DNA of 64,000 nt from Pigmentibacter sp. JX0631 (GCF_029873255.1 NZ_CP123622.1:434501-498500), one strand, 5' to 3'; shown: positions 45,735-55,177, counted from the stretch's first letter. Notes: a model not told the origin generated them from the sequence alone. A program made the numbers and translations.

Positions 45735-47084
45735 CTATCCCATAGCATCTAGTTTTTGTTGCAATACTTTACCTTGTGCATTCATTCCACTGATAAGTTG
45801 TTCAACATATGCAAACTGTCTTCTTAGTCCTTCTTCTCTTTGCTGAGCCTGTCTTGTTTTCACAGCAATGTCTTTGTCAAAATTTTCGAGAATTCTTTTA
45901 TATTCTCTTTCTTTTGATGGGATTACCCCACTCTGTTGACTCTGAACATTCCGCACAGCATCTGAGAGTCTTGGTCCTATACCTGAAGAATCATCTGATG
46001 TGATGAACAACTTAGAAACACCGACATAATCTTCGGACAAGGATTGTTTAGCTTTAGATTCGTCATATTTTAAGTTGCCAGTTTTTGGGTCGGTAGAAAT
46101 TCCTATGTCAGCTAAAGTTTGAAACTTTCCTCCATTCACACTAAATTGCATTGAACCTTGCAATGCTCTTCTTAATGTTCTTAAACTGTTATCTTTTGAA
46201 AGGACTCCCGCTTTATTGGTATTAGGATCAACTTGAAATTGTTTATCAATAAATTCATTTACTTTATTATATGATTCAATAAATTTTTTTATATTTTCCA
46301 TAGTTTTATCTACATCATAATCAATCTTAATATTCACTTTTGTACCTGGTTCTGCTCTTTTTATATCTAATACCATTCCAGGAAACAGTTCAGTTACTTT
46401 ATTTGATTCATTATAGACTTTGACATCTTCAAATAACATTTCTAAATTTCTACCAGTTACCTGTTCTTTAAATTCAAGGTAGGTGGTATCAGGATCTATT
46501 GTAACTTTAGCTTCTTTTCCAGATTTTTCTGATATGACAATCAACCTGTAATTTTCTTCATCACTATCTTCAATTCCTTCTTTTGTATTGATTACAATTG
46601 CTTTAACTCCTTTATTTAAAGAGTTAATTTGCACAGCAACATCATTTAAAGTCGACCTATCAGGATCAATATCCACATCAAAAGACTCTCCATCCTCTTT
46701 TTCAATTGTCATATAACCAAATCCAACAGGAGTGGTGTCTTTATCTGTAAAAGATTGAGTAAGTAATTTATGTGTTCGAGCTAAATGTCTTACTTCTAAT
46801 TCGTAGGTACCAATGGGGGCATTGTTATCAACTGTTCCTTCAATTATATCAGGATGAGAACTTGTGAGTTTTAATTTATAAAAATCTTGTCTTGTTCTTA
46901 ATCCATTTAAATTAGTACCTAAAGTACTAACCAAACCTTTTAGATCATTAAATAGTTTATGTTCATCATTAATTTCTTTTTTTCTGGCTTCAACTTTTTT
47001 AATAGGTTCATGCTCAATTTCAATTAATTGATCAACCATTTTTGGATCAATTCCTGAACCTGTATTGACTCGAATTCCAGCCAT
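45735..47084 (-). CDS. fliD: Flagellar cap protein FliD
   Basis: FliD caps the growing filament. The 449-aa protein begins with GIRVNTGSGIDPKMVDQLIEIEHEPIKKVEARKK, an N-terminal signature of FliD (HAP2), with a matching C-terminal helical part (TRQAQQREEGLRRQFAYVEQLISGMNAQ). The middle is variable. Start: ATG at 47084 with GGAG about ten bases upstream. It precedes fliS with a 44-base gap on the same strand. The gap towards the plus-strand glycosyltransferase is about 185 bases, where both promoters must lie. Confidence 0.95.
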   Translation of the reverse strand: MAGIRVNTGSGIDPKMVDQLIEIEHEPIKKVEARKKEINDEHKLFNDLKGLVSTLGTNLNGLRTRQDFYKLKLTSSHPDIIEGTVDNNAPIGTYELEVRHLARTHKLLTQSFTDKDTTPVGFGYMTIEKEDGESFDVDIDPDRSTLNDVAVQINSLNKGVKAIVINTKEGIEDSDEENYRLIVISEKSGKEAKVTIDPDTTYLEFKEQVTGRNLEMLFEDVKVYNESNKVTELFPGMVLDIKRAEPGTKVNIKIDYDVDKTMENIKKFIESYNKVNEFIDKQFQVDPNTNKAGVLSKDNSLRTLRRALQGSMQFSVNGGKFQTLADIGISTDPKTGNLKYDESKAKQSLSEDYVGVSKLFITSDDSSGIGPRLSDAVRNVQSQQSGVIPSKEREYKRILENFDKDIAVKTRQAQQREEGLRRQFAYVEQLISGMNAQGKVLQQKLDAMG

Positions 47085-47270
47085 AAGTTAAAATCTCCAT
47101 ATTATAAATATGGCAAAAAACCCAAAATAGATAGGAAAGAATTTTTCCCTCTCTGCCAGATCTTTATTCAGGTAGATATTTGATTCCTTAATGATCTAAT
47201 TTATAGTATAAAATTTTCCGGTTAAGCAATTTATTGCTTTCAATTGGATATTTTAATATTGGAAAACTGA

Positions 47271-48455
47271 ATGCGAAATGCACCTCAAATTATACACGTA
47301 AATACCTCGCAAGCTTTTGGCGGACTAGAACTTTATACTGTTCTGTTAATTCAAAAATTAATAGAAAATGGAATAAAAACATGCCTTTATTGTTTACCAG
47401 GAAGCAAAATAGAAATAGAAGCACATAAATTAGGAATAAAAACAATCTCTGGCTATAAACAAGCGCGCATAAGTTTAAAAGATATTAGAAAATTAAGAAA
47501 AATAACAATAGCTGAGAATTATCAAATTATTCATACCCATACTCGCCAAGATGTATGGCTTGCTAGTTTGGCATTATTCGGGTTACCTGATAAAAAGCAT
47601 ATTTTTAGCCTTTATATGAGCGCCCCATCAAAAAAAGATTTTATTCATAAATTTATTTACAGTAAAATTCATGCTATTACATCTTCATCTGTTATATTAA
47701 ATGAAAGAATTAAGCTTAATTATCCAATCCCAAAAGAACAAGTTTTCTTGCTTAGATATGGGAGAGATCTCTCTATTTATCAAAAAAATCAAAGAGAAAG
47801 GGAAGAATATCGCAAAAAATTTAATATCACTAGTGATGAAAAAGCCATTATTACCATGTGCCGAATCGATCCGGGCAAGGGGATAAAAGAATTTGCTGAG
47901 GCGTTTTTACTTCTGCCAACGGAAATAAGAAAAAAAGTCCATTTTATTATCATGGGAGAGCCTACTCTAGATCACATAGATGCGGCTGGTAATAAAATAT
48001 TTGAACCTCAAGCAAAACAATTATATGAGTGGCTTCAGGATTATATTGCTAACCCTGAAGTCATGGGAAGAATTCATCTGGTACCTTTTCAAGCAAATTT
48101 TGTTCCTTTTTTAAACGCTAGTGATTTATTTGTATTGGCAACTTATAAAGAAACCTATTCTTTATCTGTATTAGATGCTATGGCCATGGGCCTCCCCGTT
48201 ATTGGGACAAATTCTGGAGGTACTCCTGAGCAAGTACTCAACAACGAAAGAGGGCTCCTTGTAGAACCAAAAAATTCTCATGCAATTGCTAATGCTATTG
48301 CAGAATATGTAATATCTCCTGAAAAAATCTTGGAACATGGAGAAAAAGCAAAAAATTGGGTATATACTGAGCATAATTGGAAGAAAAAAATTAGTGAACT
48401 TTTAAATTTGTATTATTCTTGTCTGGAGAAGCAAAATGCACATACCTCTATCTAA
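47271..48455 (+). CDS. Glycosyltransferase family 4
   Basis: A 394-aa GT-B fold glycosyltransferase. The N-terminal region (IIHVNTSQAFGGLELYTVLLI) is the typical acceptor domain opening; the C-terminal half has the nucleotide-sugar binding block (ETYSLSVLDAMAMGLPVIGTNSGGTPEQV). The 3' end overlaps the aminotransferase start by 20 bases, so they are one unit. It probably builds a surface polysaccharide or lipopolysaccharide. Donor and acceptor unknown. Confidence 0.9.
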   Translation: MRNAPQIIHVNTSQAFGGLELYTVLLIQKLIENGIKTCLYCLPGSKIEIEAHKLGIKTISGYKQARISLKDIRKLRKITIAENYQIIHTHTRQDVWLASLALFGLPDKKHIFSLYMSAPSKKDFIHKFIYSKIHAITSSSVILNERIKLNYPIPKEQVFLLRYGRDLSIYQKNQREREEYRKKFNITSDEKAIITMCRIDPGKGIKEFAEAFLLLPTEIRKKVHFIIMGEPTLDHIDAAGNKIFEPQAKQLYEWLQDYIANPEVMGRIHLVPFQANFVPFLNASDLFVLATYKETYSLSVLDAMAMGLPVIGTNSGGTPEQVLNNERGLLVEPKNSHAIANAIAEYVISPEKILEHGEKAKNWVYTEHNWKKKISELLNLYYSCLEKQNAHTSI

Positions 48456-49575
48456 ACCACATATACCCAAAAAAGTATTCGAAAATATAAATCAGGTCTT
48501 TGCATCTGGGAAATTATCTGGAGATGGTACTTTTTGTCACTCAACCGAAGAAAAGCTAAAAAATATTCTTAATGTTAAGCACGTTTTACTTACATCATCT
48601 TGCACACATGCATTAGAGATGAGCATGTTATTATTGGATGGGAAGGAAGGAGATGAGGTTATTTTGCCTTCATTTACTTTTACATCTACCGCAAATGCCA
48701 TCCTCGTTGCTGGTTTAAAACCTGTATTTTGCGAAATAGATCCTAAAACTTTTAATATTGATATTAATGATGTCCTGAAAAAAATTACATCTAAAACTAT
48801 AGCAGTAATTCCAGTTCACTATGCAGGAGTAGCATGTGATATGGAAAAACTATTAGAAATATGTCGTCCAAGGAATATAAAAATCGTCGAAGATGCAGCT
48901 CACGCAATTGGAGCAAAATGGAATAATACATATTTAGGCACAATTGGTGATATGGGATGTCTAAGTTTTCATGACACTAAAAATGTTATCTGTGGTGAAG
49001 GTGGTGCTTTTTTAACTAATGATGATTCTTTAGCAGAAAAAGCAATGATAATTAGAGAAAAAGGCACTAATCGTTCGCAATTTTTAAAAGGACAAGTTGA
49101 TAAATATACTTGGGTTGCGAAAGGATCTAGTTATATTCTAGCTGAGCCGTTAGCAGCTATTTTATCAGCAGAAGTTGATATTATGTTTGAATTAAATGCA
49201 AAAAGAGGAATTATTCATCATTATTACTACGATACTCTGAAAACATTAGAAGAAAAAAATATTTTAACTTTGCCTTTTCTACCAAACTACGCTGAAACAA
49301 ATTATCACCTATTTTATATTGTTTTGAATTCTCAGGAACAAAGAAATTCATTAATGTCCCATCTAAGAAATAAGGGGATTGGCGCTACTTTTCACTACAT
49401 CCCTTTACATTCAGCTCCATTAGGAATTGAGTTAGGCAATAAACCTAATGATTTAACAAATACTGAAGAATATCATTCGAGATTACTTCGACTTCCTCTT
49501 TACCCAGATATGGAAAGAAAAGATTATGAAACTGTCGCAAGTGAGATCATGACATGGGCTCAGAAATTTAACTAA
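48436..49575 (+). CDS. WecE/DegT-family sugar aminotransferase
   Basis: A 379-aa PLP enzyme of the DegT/DnrJ/EryC1/StrS family with the WecE-like N-terminus (IPLSKPHIPKKVFENINQVFASGKLSGDG), SFTFTSTANAI, EDAAHAIGAKWN and the PLP-lysine motif SFHDTKNV. Such enzymes add an amino group to nucleotide-linked sugars (for example dTDP-4-amino-4,6-dideoxy-hexose). It is coupled to the upstream glycosyltransferase by overlap. GGAG lies seven bases before the ATG. The exact sugar is unknown; I do not assign wecE firmly. Confidence 0.87.
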   Translation: MHIPLSKPHIPKKVFENINQVFASGKLSGDGTFCHSTEEKLKNILNVKHVLLTSSCTHALEMSMLLLDGKEGDEVILPSFTFTSTANAILVAGLKPVFCEIDPKTFNIDINDVLKKITSKTIAVIPVHYAGVACDMEKLLEICRPRNIKIVEDAAHAIGAKWNNTYLGTIGDMGCLSFHDTKNVICGEGGAFLTNDDSLAEKAMIIREKGTNRSQFLKGQVDKYTWVAKGSSYILAEPLAAILSAEVDIMFELNAKRGIIHHYYYDTLKTLEEKNILTLPFLPNYAETNYHLFYIVLNSQEQRNSLMSHLRNKGIGATFHYIPLHSAPLGIELGNKPNDLTNTEEYHSRLLRLPLYPDMERKDYETVASEIMTWAQKFN

Positions 49576-49590
49576 ACAACTAATTTAATT

Positions 49591-49620
49591 AAGATAATTA
49601 TTTATTTTTATCTTTTTCTT
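49591..49620 (+). terminator. Weak terminator-like hairpin
   Basis: AAGATAA at 49591-49597 pairs with TTATCTT at 49608-49614, followed by T-rich sequence. The stem is only 7 bp and A/T, so it is weak. It follows the sugar aminotransferase. Confidence 0.4.
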
Positions 49621-49684
49621 AATTTTTTCTTTTCCTTTCCAGATAAAAGCCGATAGCAAAAAGAACAGTATTATAAGGATGACA

Positions 49685-50236
49685 ATGAACCTTAGGCTTT
49701 TATCTTTGAATATAATAATACTATCAACAAGTTTAATTTCTTCTGCTTGTCGGTATACACCTACACAGCAAATGCCCCAGAATTACTCAGCTGATAGGTT
49801 TCCTTATTCTCCAGAAAAAGATACGCAACGGAACCTACTTGTAAACCAAATTTATCAAATAAATTCTGGTCTTCAGGAGCCAATTCCAAATTTCACAATA
49901 GAAGGTAACGTTTTTTGTACTGGGAAATCTACATATAACAGACAATTTATTTCTAATTTAAATGACCACACTTTTAAAATTTCGCCAAATTCAACTTGTT
50001 CAGTTACAATTGAAAAGCTGCACATAAATAATAGCGAATTTATTCCACAAATTTATGCTCCAATAAAAAAATATAAAATTTCAATTTTAGAAACAGGTGA
50101 ATATATATTACCTGATGAAAGCGTTATATATCAAAATGCAATTAAATTTTTTTGGTTAAGCGCTAAAGTTTTACCAAATAATTTATTAGAATTTTATTTA
50201 TCTGACACTAGCAATTCTGTTTTAACTACAAAATAA
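49685..50236 (+). CDS. Predicted lipoprotein, unknown
   Basis: A 183-aa protein with an N-terminal signal and lipobox LISSAC (Cys at about residue 22). AAGGA lies six bases before the second ATG at 49685; the first ATG at 49679 is also possible. The mature part is beta-rich with two further Cys (VFCTGKS, STCSV) that could form a disulfide. No domain recognised. Separated from upp by 90 bases. Confidence 0.7.
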   Translation: MNLRLLSLNIIILSTSLISSACRYTPTQQMPQNYSADRFPYSPEKDTQRNLLVNQIYQINSGLQEPIPNFTIEGNVFCTGKSTYNRQFISNLNDHTFKISPNSTCSVTIEKLHINNSEFIPQIYAPIKKYKISILETGEYILPDESVIYQNAIKFFWLSAKVLPNNLLEFYLSDTSNSVLTTK

Positions 50237-50325
50237 TAAAAATTTAAAATATTGCAGAAAAACTTTTTTTCTTTTTACTAAAGTGTTAACTTAAAATTTA
50301 AATTCTAAATATTCAGGAAACAAAA

Positions 50326-50979
50326 ATGGTAAAAAATATAGCAAAAAATGAGCAAAAAAATGTCAACTTACTAAATCATCCTATTTTAAGTCACTCCCTC
50401 TCTTCATTGCGAAAAAAAGAAACAAATTCTAGTGACTTTAGACGTTTACTTAGTGAAATGAGTCGCCTTATGGCTTATGAAAGTTCAAGAGATTTGAAAG
50501 TAAGAAACCATATTATTGAAACTCCCTTTGAAAGAATTGAAAGCCCTTTTATTTCTGAGGATGTAACTATTGTCGCTGTAATGCGAGCTGGTATGGGTAT
50601 GCTTGATGGTTTTATGCAAATGTTCCCTCACTCAAAAGTTGGACATATCGGCATATATCGCGATAAATTTTTAAATAATACAGTTGAATATTATTTTAGA
50701 CTGCCAAACGACATTGAGAATAACAAAATTTTCTTACTTGATCCGTTACTTGCAACGGGTTCAACTGTTGTTGCTGCTATAAATAGATTAAAGCAATATG
50801 GGGTCAATGAAATACGTTTTCATTGTTTGCTTGCTTCACCAGGAGGTTTGGAATTACTCCAAAATACACATCCAGATGTCTCTATTTATTGCTTATCTGT
50901 CGAGCGTGGTTTAGATGAAAAAGGATACATCTTGCCTGGGTTAGGAGATGCAGGAGATCGTATCTACGGCACAATTTAA
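50326..50979 (+). CDS. upp: Uracil phosphoribosyltransferase
   Basis: Upp converts uracil and PRPP to UMP in pyrimidine salvage. The 217-aa protein has the family blocks: LLSEMSRLMAYES, VAVMRAGMGMLDGFM and the PRPP loop DPLLATGSTVVAAI; the C-terminal PGLGDAGDRIYGT is characteristic. AGGA lies upstream. It is followed by udk after 19 bases, so the two salvage genes form an operon. Confidence 0.96.
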   Translation: MVKNIAKNEQKNVNLLNHPILSHSLSSLRKKETNSSDFRRLLSEMSRLMAYESSRDLKVRNHIIETPFERIESPFISEDVTIVAVMRAGMGMLDGFMQMFPHSKVGHIGIYRDKFLNNTVEYYFRLPNDIENNKIFLLDPLLATGSTVVAAINRLKQYGVNEIRFHCLLASPGGLELLQNTHPDVSIYCLSVERGLDEKGYILPGLGDAGDRIYGTI

Positions 50980-50998
50980 TTTTAATTAGGGTATTCAT

Positions 50999-51616
50999 TT
51001 GAAAAACAAAAAATCTTCTACCGTTATTGCAATTACTGGGGGCAGTGGTTCAGGAAAAACCACTGCCGCACGCAAACTTTTGAAACTTTTTGGTAAAGAA
51101 CAATGCCAGATAATAAGTCAGGATAGTTACTATTTTGATCATAGTAAAAAATTTACTGGAGATGGGAGCGTTAATTTTGATCATCCAAATTCTATTGATT
51201 TTACATTAATGGCAAACCATATAGAATCATTAGCAAATGGTCTTCAAATAGAAATGCCAATTTATGATTTTGTTACCCACACCAGAAAATCTGAGACAAT
51301 CCAAGTAATGCCTAGTCCCTTTTTAATTGTAGATGGGATTTTAATATTATCCCAAGAAGTTTTAAGACCTCTTTTTGATATCTCTATTTTTATAGATATC
51401 CCTGAAGATGTCAGGTTCCAAAGACGCTTGAAGCGAGATGTAGAAGAAAGAGGAAGAAGCCCTGAAGGAGTCAAAGTTCAATATAATTCATTTGTTAAAC
51501 CTATGCATGACCAATTTGTCCAACCTTCAAGAAAATTTGCCTCATATATTGCCTATGATAACGATACTGTGAATAACTATTTATTAACCGAATTAGTTGA
51601 GAATCTAAAAAATTAA
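50999..51616 (+). CDS. udk: Uridine kinase
   Basis: Udk phosphorylates uridine and cytidine. The 205-aa P-loop kinase has GGSGSGKTT (about 13-21), ISQDSYYFD and VNFDHPNSIDF. It begins with TTG at 50999 with AGGG about ten bases upstream; no in-frame ATG occurs before the P-loop, so the TTG start is well supported. It is coupled to upp. It is slightly shorter than the 213 aa E. coli enzyme. Confidence 0.93.
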   Translation: MKNKKSSTVIAITGGSGSGKTTAARKLLKLFGKEQCQIISQDSYYFDHSKKFTGDGSVNFDHPNSIDFTLMANHIESLANGLQIEMPIYDFVTHTRKSETIQVMPSPFLIVDGILILSQEVLRPLFDISIFIDIPEDVRFQRRLKRDVEERGRSPEGVKVQYNSFVKPMHDQFVQPSRKFASYIAYDNDTVNNYLLTELVENLKN

Positions 51617-51741
51617 GCATTAAAAAATCCATATCCTTTAAATTTTCTTTAAAATTGCTATCTACATTCTTTCTTATTTGTTTTGAAAATTCAGCATTCA
51701 GTGTATATTTCGATGACCTTAAACTTTTTTCTGGGGGAAAA

Positions 51742-52821
51742 ATGAACTTTTCTTTAAAAGATTTGTTAAATAAGAATAAATATAGAATCGCAACAACCGT
51801 AACATTAACAACTTTAGCTTTTATCGGGTGTCAATCCCAAAAATCCAAAAGTTCTGATGATGTATTAGGCTCCTTTAACTCTAAAACCATTAAATTTAAA
51901 GATCTTTCAACAGCTGAAAAAACTGAACTTATCAATGCACAAAAAAAAGTATATGAAACGGCATCGGCTATTTTAGAAAAGCACTATTTAGATGCATGGT
52001 TTGATGATTATAAAAATCAAAATAAACTAGCTTCCTTAGATGCTGCTAAAGAAGATTACTATTCTAAAAAAGCAGTAGTTGGAGATGAAGTTGTTAAAAA
52101 ATTTCTTGCAGACAATGCTAACAACCCTCAACTTTTGCAGATACCAGAAGACAAACGTTCTGGTTTGGTCAAACAATATCTAACAAGAATGGAACAAGCT
52201 AAAGCTGAACAAGAACTTATAGCTGAAGCTCAAGATAAAGGCAAAATTAAAGTTACTGGGATTGAAAAACCACAAGAAATAGTTGTCACCTTTAATGATG
52301 CAACAGGATATAAATATAATAGTAATTTAAAAAATCCTAAGGTTACTATAGTTGAATTTGCTGATTATCAATGTCCTTATTGCGTAAGAACTCATGAAAC
52401 TCTTGAAAAAGTAATGGCTGAATACAAGGACAAAGTTCAATACATTTATAAAGATTTTCCTTTAATGCAAATCCACCCAGAAGCTCTACCAGCTGCAATT
52501 GCTGCGAAATGTGCTGCTAATCAAAACAAATACTGGGACATGCACAAATCGCTATATGTTAAAGGCTCTACTGATAAACTTTCATCTGAGACTTATCAAA
52601 AAATAGCTACAGAGCTAAAATTAAATATTGCTGATTTTAAAACCTGTTTAGAAGACAAAGATAAAACCATAAGCCAAGCTGTAATGGCACAAATGGAAGA
52701 GGGAAATAGTGTTGGAGTGAATGCTACTCCTTCCATTTTTATTAATGGTGAAAAATTTGAAGGTAATTTAAGCGTTGCTGGTCTGAAGAAAGAAATTGAT
52801 GCTAAATTAAACGCAAAGTAA
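51742..52821 (+). CDS. DsbA-family thioredoxin-fold lipoprotein
   Basis: A 359-aa protein with a signal and lipobox-like TLAFIGC (C30), then a charged helical region of about 160 residues (SurA/trigger-factor-like, unassigned). A DsbA-type thioredoxin domain follows with TIVEFADYQCPYCVRTHE (C211, C214) and a cis-proline region NATPSIFINGE. It probably handles disulfides in the periplasm or outer-membrane face. Start chosen for GGGGGAAAA before the ATG at 51742. A strong terminator follows. VKOR at the window start may recycle such a protein. Confidence 0.88.
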   Translation: MNFSLKDLLNKNKYRIATTVTLTTLAFIGCQSQKSKSSDDVLGSFNSKTIKFKDLSTAEKTELINAQKKVYETASAILEKHYLDAWFDDYKNQNKLASLDAAKEDYYSKKAVVGDEVVKKFLADNANNPQLLQIPEDKRSGLVKQYLTRMEQAKAEQELIAEAQDKGKIKVTGIEKPQEIVVTFNDATGYKYNSNLKNPKVTIVEFADYQCPYCVRTHETLEKVMAEYKDKVQYIYKDFPLMQIHPEALPAAIAAKCAANQNKYWDMHKSLYVKGSTDKLSSETYQKIATELKLNIADFKTCLEDKDKTISQAVMAQMEEGNSVGVNATPSIFINGEKFEGNLSVAGLKKEIDAKLNAK

Positions 52822-52848
52822 CTTAGACCTTTCCATTACCAAACGACC

Positions 52849-52884
52849 AACAAGCTCTTTTCATTAGAAAAGAGCTTGTTTTTT
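52849..52884 (+). terminator. Strong terminator after DsbA-like gene
   Basis: AACAAGCTCTTTTC at 52849-52862 pairs with GAAAAGAGCTTGTT at 52867-52880 (14-bp stem, four-base loop), followed by T at 52881-52884. It isolates the toxin gene from upstream transcription. Confidence 0.94.
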
Positions 52885-53186
52885 ATTAAATTAAAAAAAT
52901 AATTAAGAGTGTACAAATTCATGACAGCAGTGTATAAAAATTATACATTATTTCTTTCTTAAATTATAGTTCTTTACCATTAACTGAAAATAAATTATAC
53001 ACTTTACCTTTGTTCACTTTCTCTACTTAGAACTTTATCTTTTTAAAGAATAAAAATAATTTATAAAAATAAAGAAAAAAATTTATTTTTTTATCCATTT
53101 TTCTATAAAAAACATTAATTCAATTTTAATTCAAAATTAATTAACAGTTATCTTTTTTGAAATAATTAAAAATCATCTAAATATTT
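52885..53186. other. Long toxin upstream region with inverted repeats
   Basis: A 300-base AT-rich non-coding stretch before the toxin promoter. It holds a 17-bp palindrome TGTATAAAAATTATACA at 52931-52947, a related half-site TTATACAC about 50 bases on, and an imperfect inverted repeat at 53115-53144 (TTAATT/AATTAA with AATTTT/AAAATT inside). Enhancer-binding proteins for sigma-54 often bind such sites 70-300 bases upstream. I see no gene. Confidence 0.5.
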
Positions 53187-53203
53187 TGGCACATTATTTG
53201 CTT
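53187..53203 (+). promoter_or_regulatory. Sigma-54 (RpoN) promoter
   Basis: TTGGCACATTATTTGCT: the -24 TTGGCAC and the -12 TTGC with exactly the conserved spacing of sigma-54 promoters, ending in T. It lies 43 bases before the toxin ATG and after a strong terminator. It matches every invariant base of the sigma-54 consensus. Confidence 0.83.
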
Positions 53204-53245
53204 TGTTTTTTTTATCGGTTCGTTCATCTTGAGCAGGGAGAGATC

Positions 53246-55126
53246 ATGCAATTAAATAGTCATAATGTGAAGTATTTATACACTAGTCTGCTTTCCTTAG
53301 TTGCAGTTAGTTGTAATGTTGATTCAAAAAAATCAAAATCAGAAAAATTTGATGGTTCAAATTTTGTTACTGTTAGTGAGAAGAATTATAATAAAAATTA
53401 CGACCTATCTACAGAAATAAATGAAAATAAAGTAGTAAAATTAGAAGGAATTAAAAATTCTGAAAAACTTCAAGAACTTTTATTTAAAGTTTCACCAATT
53501 GCATTAAATGATTCTGAAAGTAGCGATAAAGAAACTGACGTTTATTTATATAAAAACAATGAAAATAACCTTAGCTTAATTTCTGCAAGCAGCAATAATA
53601 AAGATACTGAAAAAGAAGTTGGAAAAATGATTTATGCTGAATTAAATTCAGAAAATAAATCTGATACTGAAGAAAATGATCAACCTCTTGACAAATCTTC
53701 TGTCACAGTAACTATTTTTGAGGAAAATTTATCTTGTTTTATGCCAAAATTAAGCAAAGATGACTCTCAATTAATTGATTACTGCGATAAAAAAGCTAAT
53801 GTAAAATTACATTTTAAAGTAGATATGTTCGGCTCTCGTGCTGGAGAATTTATTCCTAAGGAAAATCCAAGTCAAAAAATAAGAACTGAAGATGGAAAAT
53901 TCATAACTTTTAGCATTTCCCCAAGTGAAAGGGGTGGCCCAGGGTGGCATATAAAAAATTCTATCAAACAAGAAAAAATAAAATATGGAGACAGAATTTC
54001 TCCAGTAGCAAACAAGTATTTTTTTGAAATAAACTCTGACTCAAATAGTGGGAAAACTTTAGAAAATCAAGTACATATTGCAAACACTTTTCCAACAAAT
54101 TTAAATCCTAAAACTACTTTTAGCGAAACGATAGGTTACAACTCAGGCATATCTGGTGGCTTAAAATTAGGCAGTAAAGCTGAATTCAAGCCAGCAGTTT
54201 CTCCAGCAACAGGACTTAGTCTTGGAGAAGTTGAAGCAAATGTTGGCTTAGAACTTGGTGCAAATATATTAAGAACAAGATCTAGAACAATTCAATTTGA
54301 GACATATGAATACACTGTCGAAAATAATAGCAATGGAAATAAAGCAATGTGGATTTGGGATGCAAAAATTCCAGAAAACATATGCACCTATTTAACTGGT
54401 TTTGACACAAAAAATTGTGACTTTAGTACATTACCTTGGAACACCAGATGGGCATCAAACATTAATAAGTTTTCAGCTATCAGCCACAAATCTTTTACAC
54501 CAGCATTTTTGGCTACATATAGAACTTCAACTAGAAACAAAGGGATAACTTCTTTTGAAATCAGCACAAAAGCTCAAACAGCTGCTATATTTGGAGAAGT
54601 TTCACAATTGGTTATAAAAAAATCTTATAAGCTTGAAGTAGGTACTGGAGAAATTTCTGTAAATCCAATTGTAGTTTCAGTGAATTGGAATTCTCCATTT
54701 TTTGCCTCTGAAGAAAATATAAGATTGCAAAAAACAAATAGCCTTTATGCAACAAAATGTTTGGCTGTAAATAAAGCAACCAATGTTGTTTCATTAGCTG
54801 ACTGTGATAATACCCATGAACAAATTTGGGGATATGACATAGAATTAAAGCTATTTAAATCTAGAACTGGACTGAATAATCTTTGCTTAGCTCTTCAACA
54901 AGATAAATCTGGACAAGATGTTGCTGTAGCCGAACCATGTTTTGCAAATAGTGAAGATAAAGTTGTAAAAAATAATCAAATTTGGGAATTTACAACTGAA
55001 GGCTATATAAGGTCTAAAGAAGATCCTGAGCAAAGAGTGCTTGATACGAATGATAATGGAGAACTTGTATTAAAAGTTCCCAATAAGTTAACACCAAAAT
55101 TTAAAGCTTATGACGCCAAACTTTAA
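53246..55126 (+). CDS. Leukocidin/VCC-type pore-forming toxin with ricin-type lectin domain (lipoprotein)
   Basis: A 626-aa secreted protein. N-terminal signal with lipobox VAVSC (C23), then a low-complexity acidic linker (~25-140). A beta-rich cytolysin-like domain (~165-485) follows: NLNPKTTFSETIGYNSGISGG, a Gly-rich pre-stem (~293-345), FETYEYTVENNSNGNKAMWIW and IVVSVNWNSPFFASEENIRLQ, the pattern of Vibrio cholerae cytolysin-type toxins. The last ~135 residues are a ricin-B/beta-trefoil with two QxW-like repeats (EQIWGYD, NQIWEFT) and disulfide-type cysteines. The VCC beta-prism tail is absent. Start chosen for GGGAG before the ATG. Pore formation is predicted, not shown. Confidence 0.76.
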   Translation: MQLNSHNVKYLYTSLLSLVAVSCNVDSKKSKSEKFDGSNFVTVSEKNYNKNYDLSTEINENKVVKLEGIKNSEKLQELLFKVSPIALNDSESSDKETDVYLYKNNENNLSLISASSNNKDTEKEVGKMIYAELNSENKSDTEENDQPLDKSSVTVTIFEENLSCFMPKLSKDDSQLIDYCDKKANVKLHFKVDMFGSRAGEFIPKENPSQKIRTEDGKFITFSISPSERGGPGWHIKNSIKQEKIKYGDRISPVANKYFFEINSDSNSGKTLENQVHIANTFPTNLNPKTTFSETIGYNSGISGGLKLGSKAEFKPAVSPATGLSLGEVEANVGLELGANILRTRSRTIQFETYEYTVENNSNGNKAMWIWDAKIPENICTYLTGFDTKNCDFSTLPWNTRWASNINKFSAISHKSFTPAFLATYRTSTRNKGITSFEISTKAQTAAIFGEVSQLVIKKSYKLEVGTGEISVNPIVVSVNWNSPFFASEENIRLQKTNSLYATKCLAVNKATNVVSLADCDNTHEQIWGYDIELKLFKSRTGLNNLCLALQQDKSGQDVAVAEPCFANSEDKVVKNNQIWEFTTEGYIRSKEDPEQRVLDTNDNGELVLKVPNKLTPKFKAYDAKL

Positions 55127-55138
55127 AAGCTCTTTAGC

Positions 55139-55177
55139 AAAGAGACGAAGATAATAACATCCTCGTCTCTTTTTTTG
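55139..55177 (+). terminator. Terminator after toxin gene
   Basis: AAAGAGACGA at 55139-55148 pairs with TCGTCTCTTT at 55163-55172, followed by T. The toxin is thus an isolated single-gene transcript. Confidence 0.9.

Noticed and set aside
49640-49660. GCCGATAG resembling a sigma-28 -10 box upstream of the 49.7-kb lipoprotein
   Set aside because: No TAAA-type -35 at the right distance, and the gene is not flagellar.
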